Assembly: GCF_036549475.1 (NCBI RefSeq)
Contig: NZ_JAZHLI010000008.1
Coordinates: 1 to 64,000 of the forward strand
Direction: 5' to 3'
Source of the DNA: Aurantimonas sp036549475
Lineage (GTDB): Bacteria > Pseudomonadota > Alphaproteobacteria > Rhizobiales > Rhizobiaceae
DNA length: 64,000 nucleotides
The notes under the pieces were generated by a model. That model saw nothing but the letters and a program-made list of their open reading frames with translations. It was not told the DNA's origin and ran no database searches. Positions 63,627-64,000 of this stretch are shown piece by piece; position 1 is the first letter of the stretch, and each line of letters starts with the position of its first letter. A program made the position numbers and the translations under genes.

Positions 63627-64000
63627 TCACGCGAACAGCTGTCGGGTCACCCGCGACAGAGGGATCCTCTTCTCCGCGGCACCGATTTCGTAGGCTACCC
63701 GCGGCATGCCGTAGACAAGCGAACTCTCCTCGTCCTGGGCGAGCGTGCGCGAGCCGTCCTTGCGCATCTCCAGAAGACCCTGCGCCCCGTCGCGGCCCAT
63801 GCCGGTCAGGATGACGCCGCTGGAACGGCCCTTGAAGTTCTTGGCGATGGACGCGAACAGAACGTCGACCGACGGGCGGTGCCCAGAGACCGGATCGTCG
63901 GCGACCAGAGAAATGTAGGGCTGCACCGCCTTGCGCAGGATCATGTGGCGGCCACCGCCCGGTGCCAGATAGACGTGGCCGGGGCGCAGGACATCGCCGT
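63627..64000 (-). CDS. cheB: Chemotaxis protein-glutamate methylesterase CheB (partial)
   Basis: The C-terminal end of CheB, cut by the window edge. Methylesterase blocks include HVYLAPGGGR, GHRPSVDVLFASIAKNFKGR and GVILTGMGRDGAQGLLEMRK (catalytic Asp of the last block), then DEESSLVYGMPRVAYEIGAA. It removes methyl groups from chemoreceptors during adaptation. cheY follows 112 bases downstream. Confidence 0.95.
   Translation of the reverse strand, partial: GDVLRPGHVYLAPGGGRHMILRKAVQPYISLVADDPVSGHRPSVDVLFASIAKNFKGRSSGVILTGMGRDGAQGLLEMRKDGSRTLAQDEESSLVYGMPRVAYEIGAAEKRIPLSRVTRQLFA

Overview
The window is GC-rich DNA from an alphaproteobacterium of the order Rhizobiales (Hyphomicrobiales), possibly Aurantimonadaceae or a relative. 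The evidence is the gene content: a PhyR-NepR-EcfG general stress locus, a choline ABC transporter of the Sinorhizobium ChoXWV type, the regulator FtcR/Rem, the pair FlaF-FlbT, MotC, CheT, and a cheB-cheY-cheD-cheT-fliF order as in rhizobia. I saw no rRNA, tRNA, CRISPR array, prophage or insertion sequence.

Left part (1-23 kb), metabolism and transport. A c-di-GMP phosphodiesterase with a frameshift; a GMC oxidoreductase; an AfuABC-type ABC importer whose ATPase is convergent to its other two genes; a GluR0-like ligand-gated potassium channel with a frameshift; formate-tetrahydrofolate ligase with a structured RNA upstream (6S RNA candidate); the choline importer choXWV; a 28-residue membrane peptide next to a frameshifted PgpA-like gene; a dppABCDF-type peptide importer; the Fe-S carrier Mrp; and a HugZ-like flavin protein. 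Three genes in the first 15 kb each differ from an intact frame by one base.

Middle part (23-33 kb), stress island. phyR and a PAS/HWE-type kinase lie divergent from nepR-ecfG. Three exact GGAAC-N16-CGTT promoters, the EcfG consensus, precede phyR and two small lipoprotein genes. On the other side are small envelope and stress proteins (ElaB/YqjD-like, holin-like, host-attachment-like, DUF1328, a triple PRC-barrel protein), two of them with near-consensus EcfG promoters. An RND efflux pair and the ABC-F ATPase Uup follow at 33-39.5 kb.

Right part (39.6-64 kb), motility. flhA-fliR and four small flagellar genes read rightward. After an interval of non-flagellar genes (PilZ protein, unknown membrane protein, PHA-system protein, DEAD-box helicase, D,D-carboxypeptidase), the leftward run cheB-cheY-cheD-cheT-fliF-fliH-like-motB-motC-fliK-ftcR-flgE-flgK-flgL-flaF-flbT-flgD-fliQ occupies the rest. 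In well-studied rhizobia fliQ is followed directly by flhA, so this genome carries a rearrangement. Stop-start overlaps (ATGA or GTGA) are common in the motility genes and imply translational coupling.
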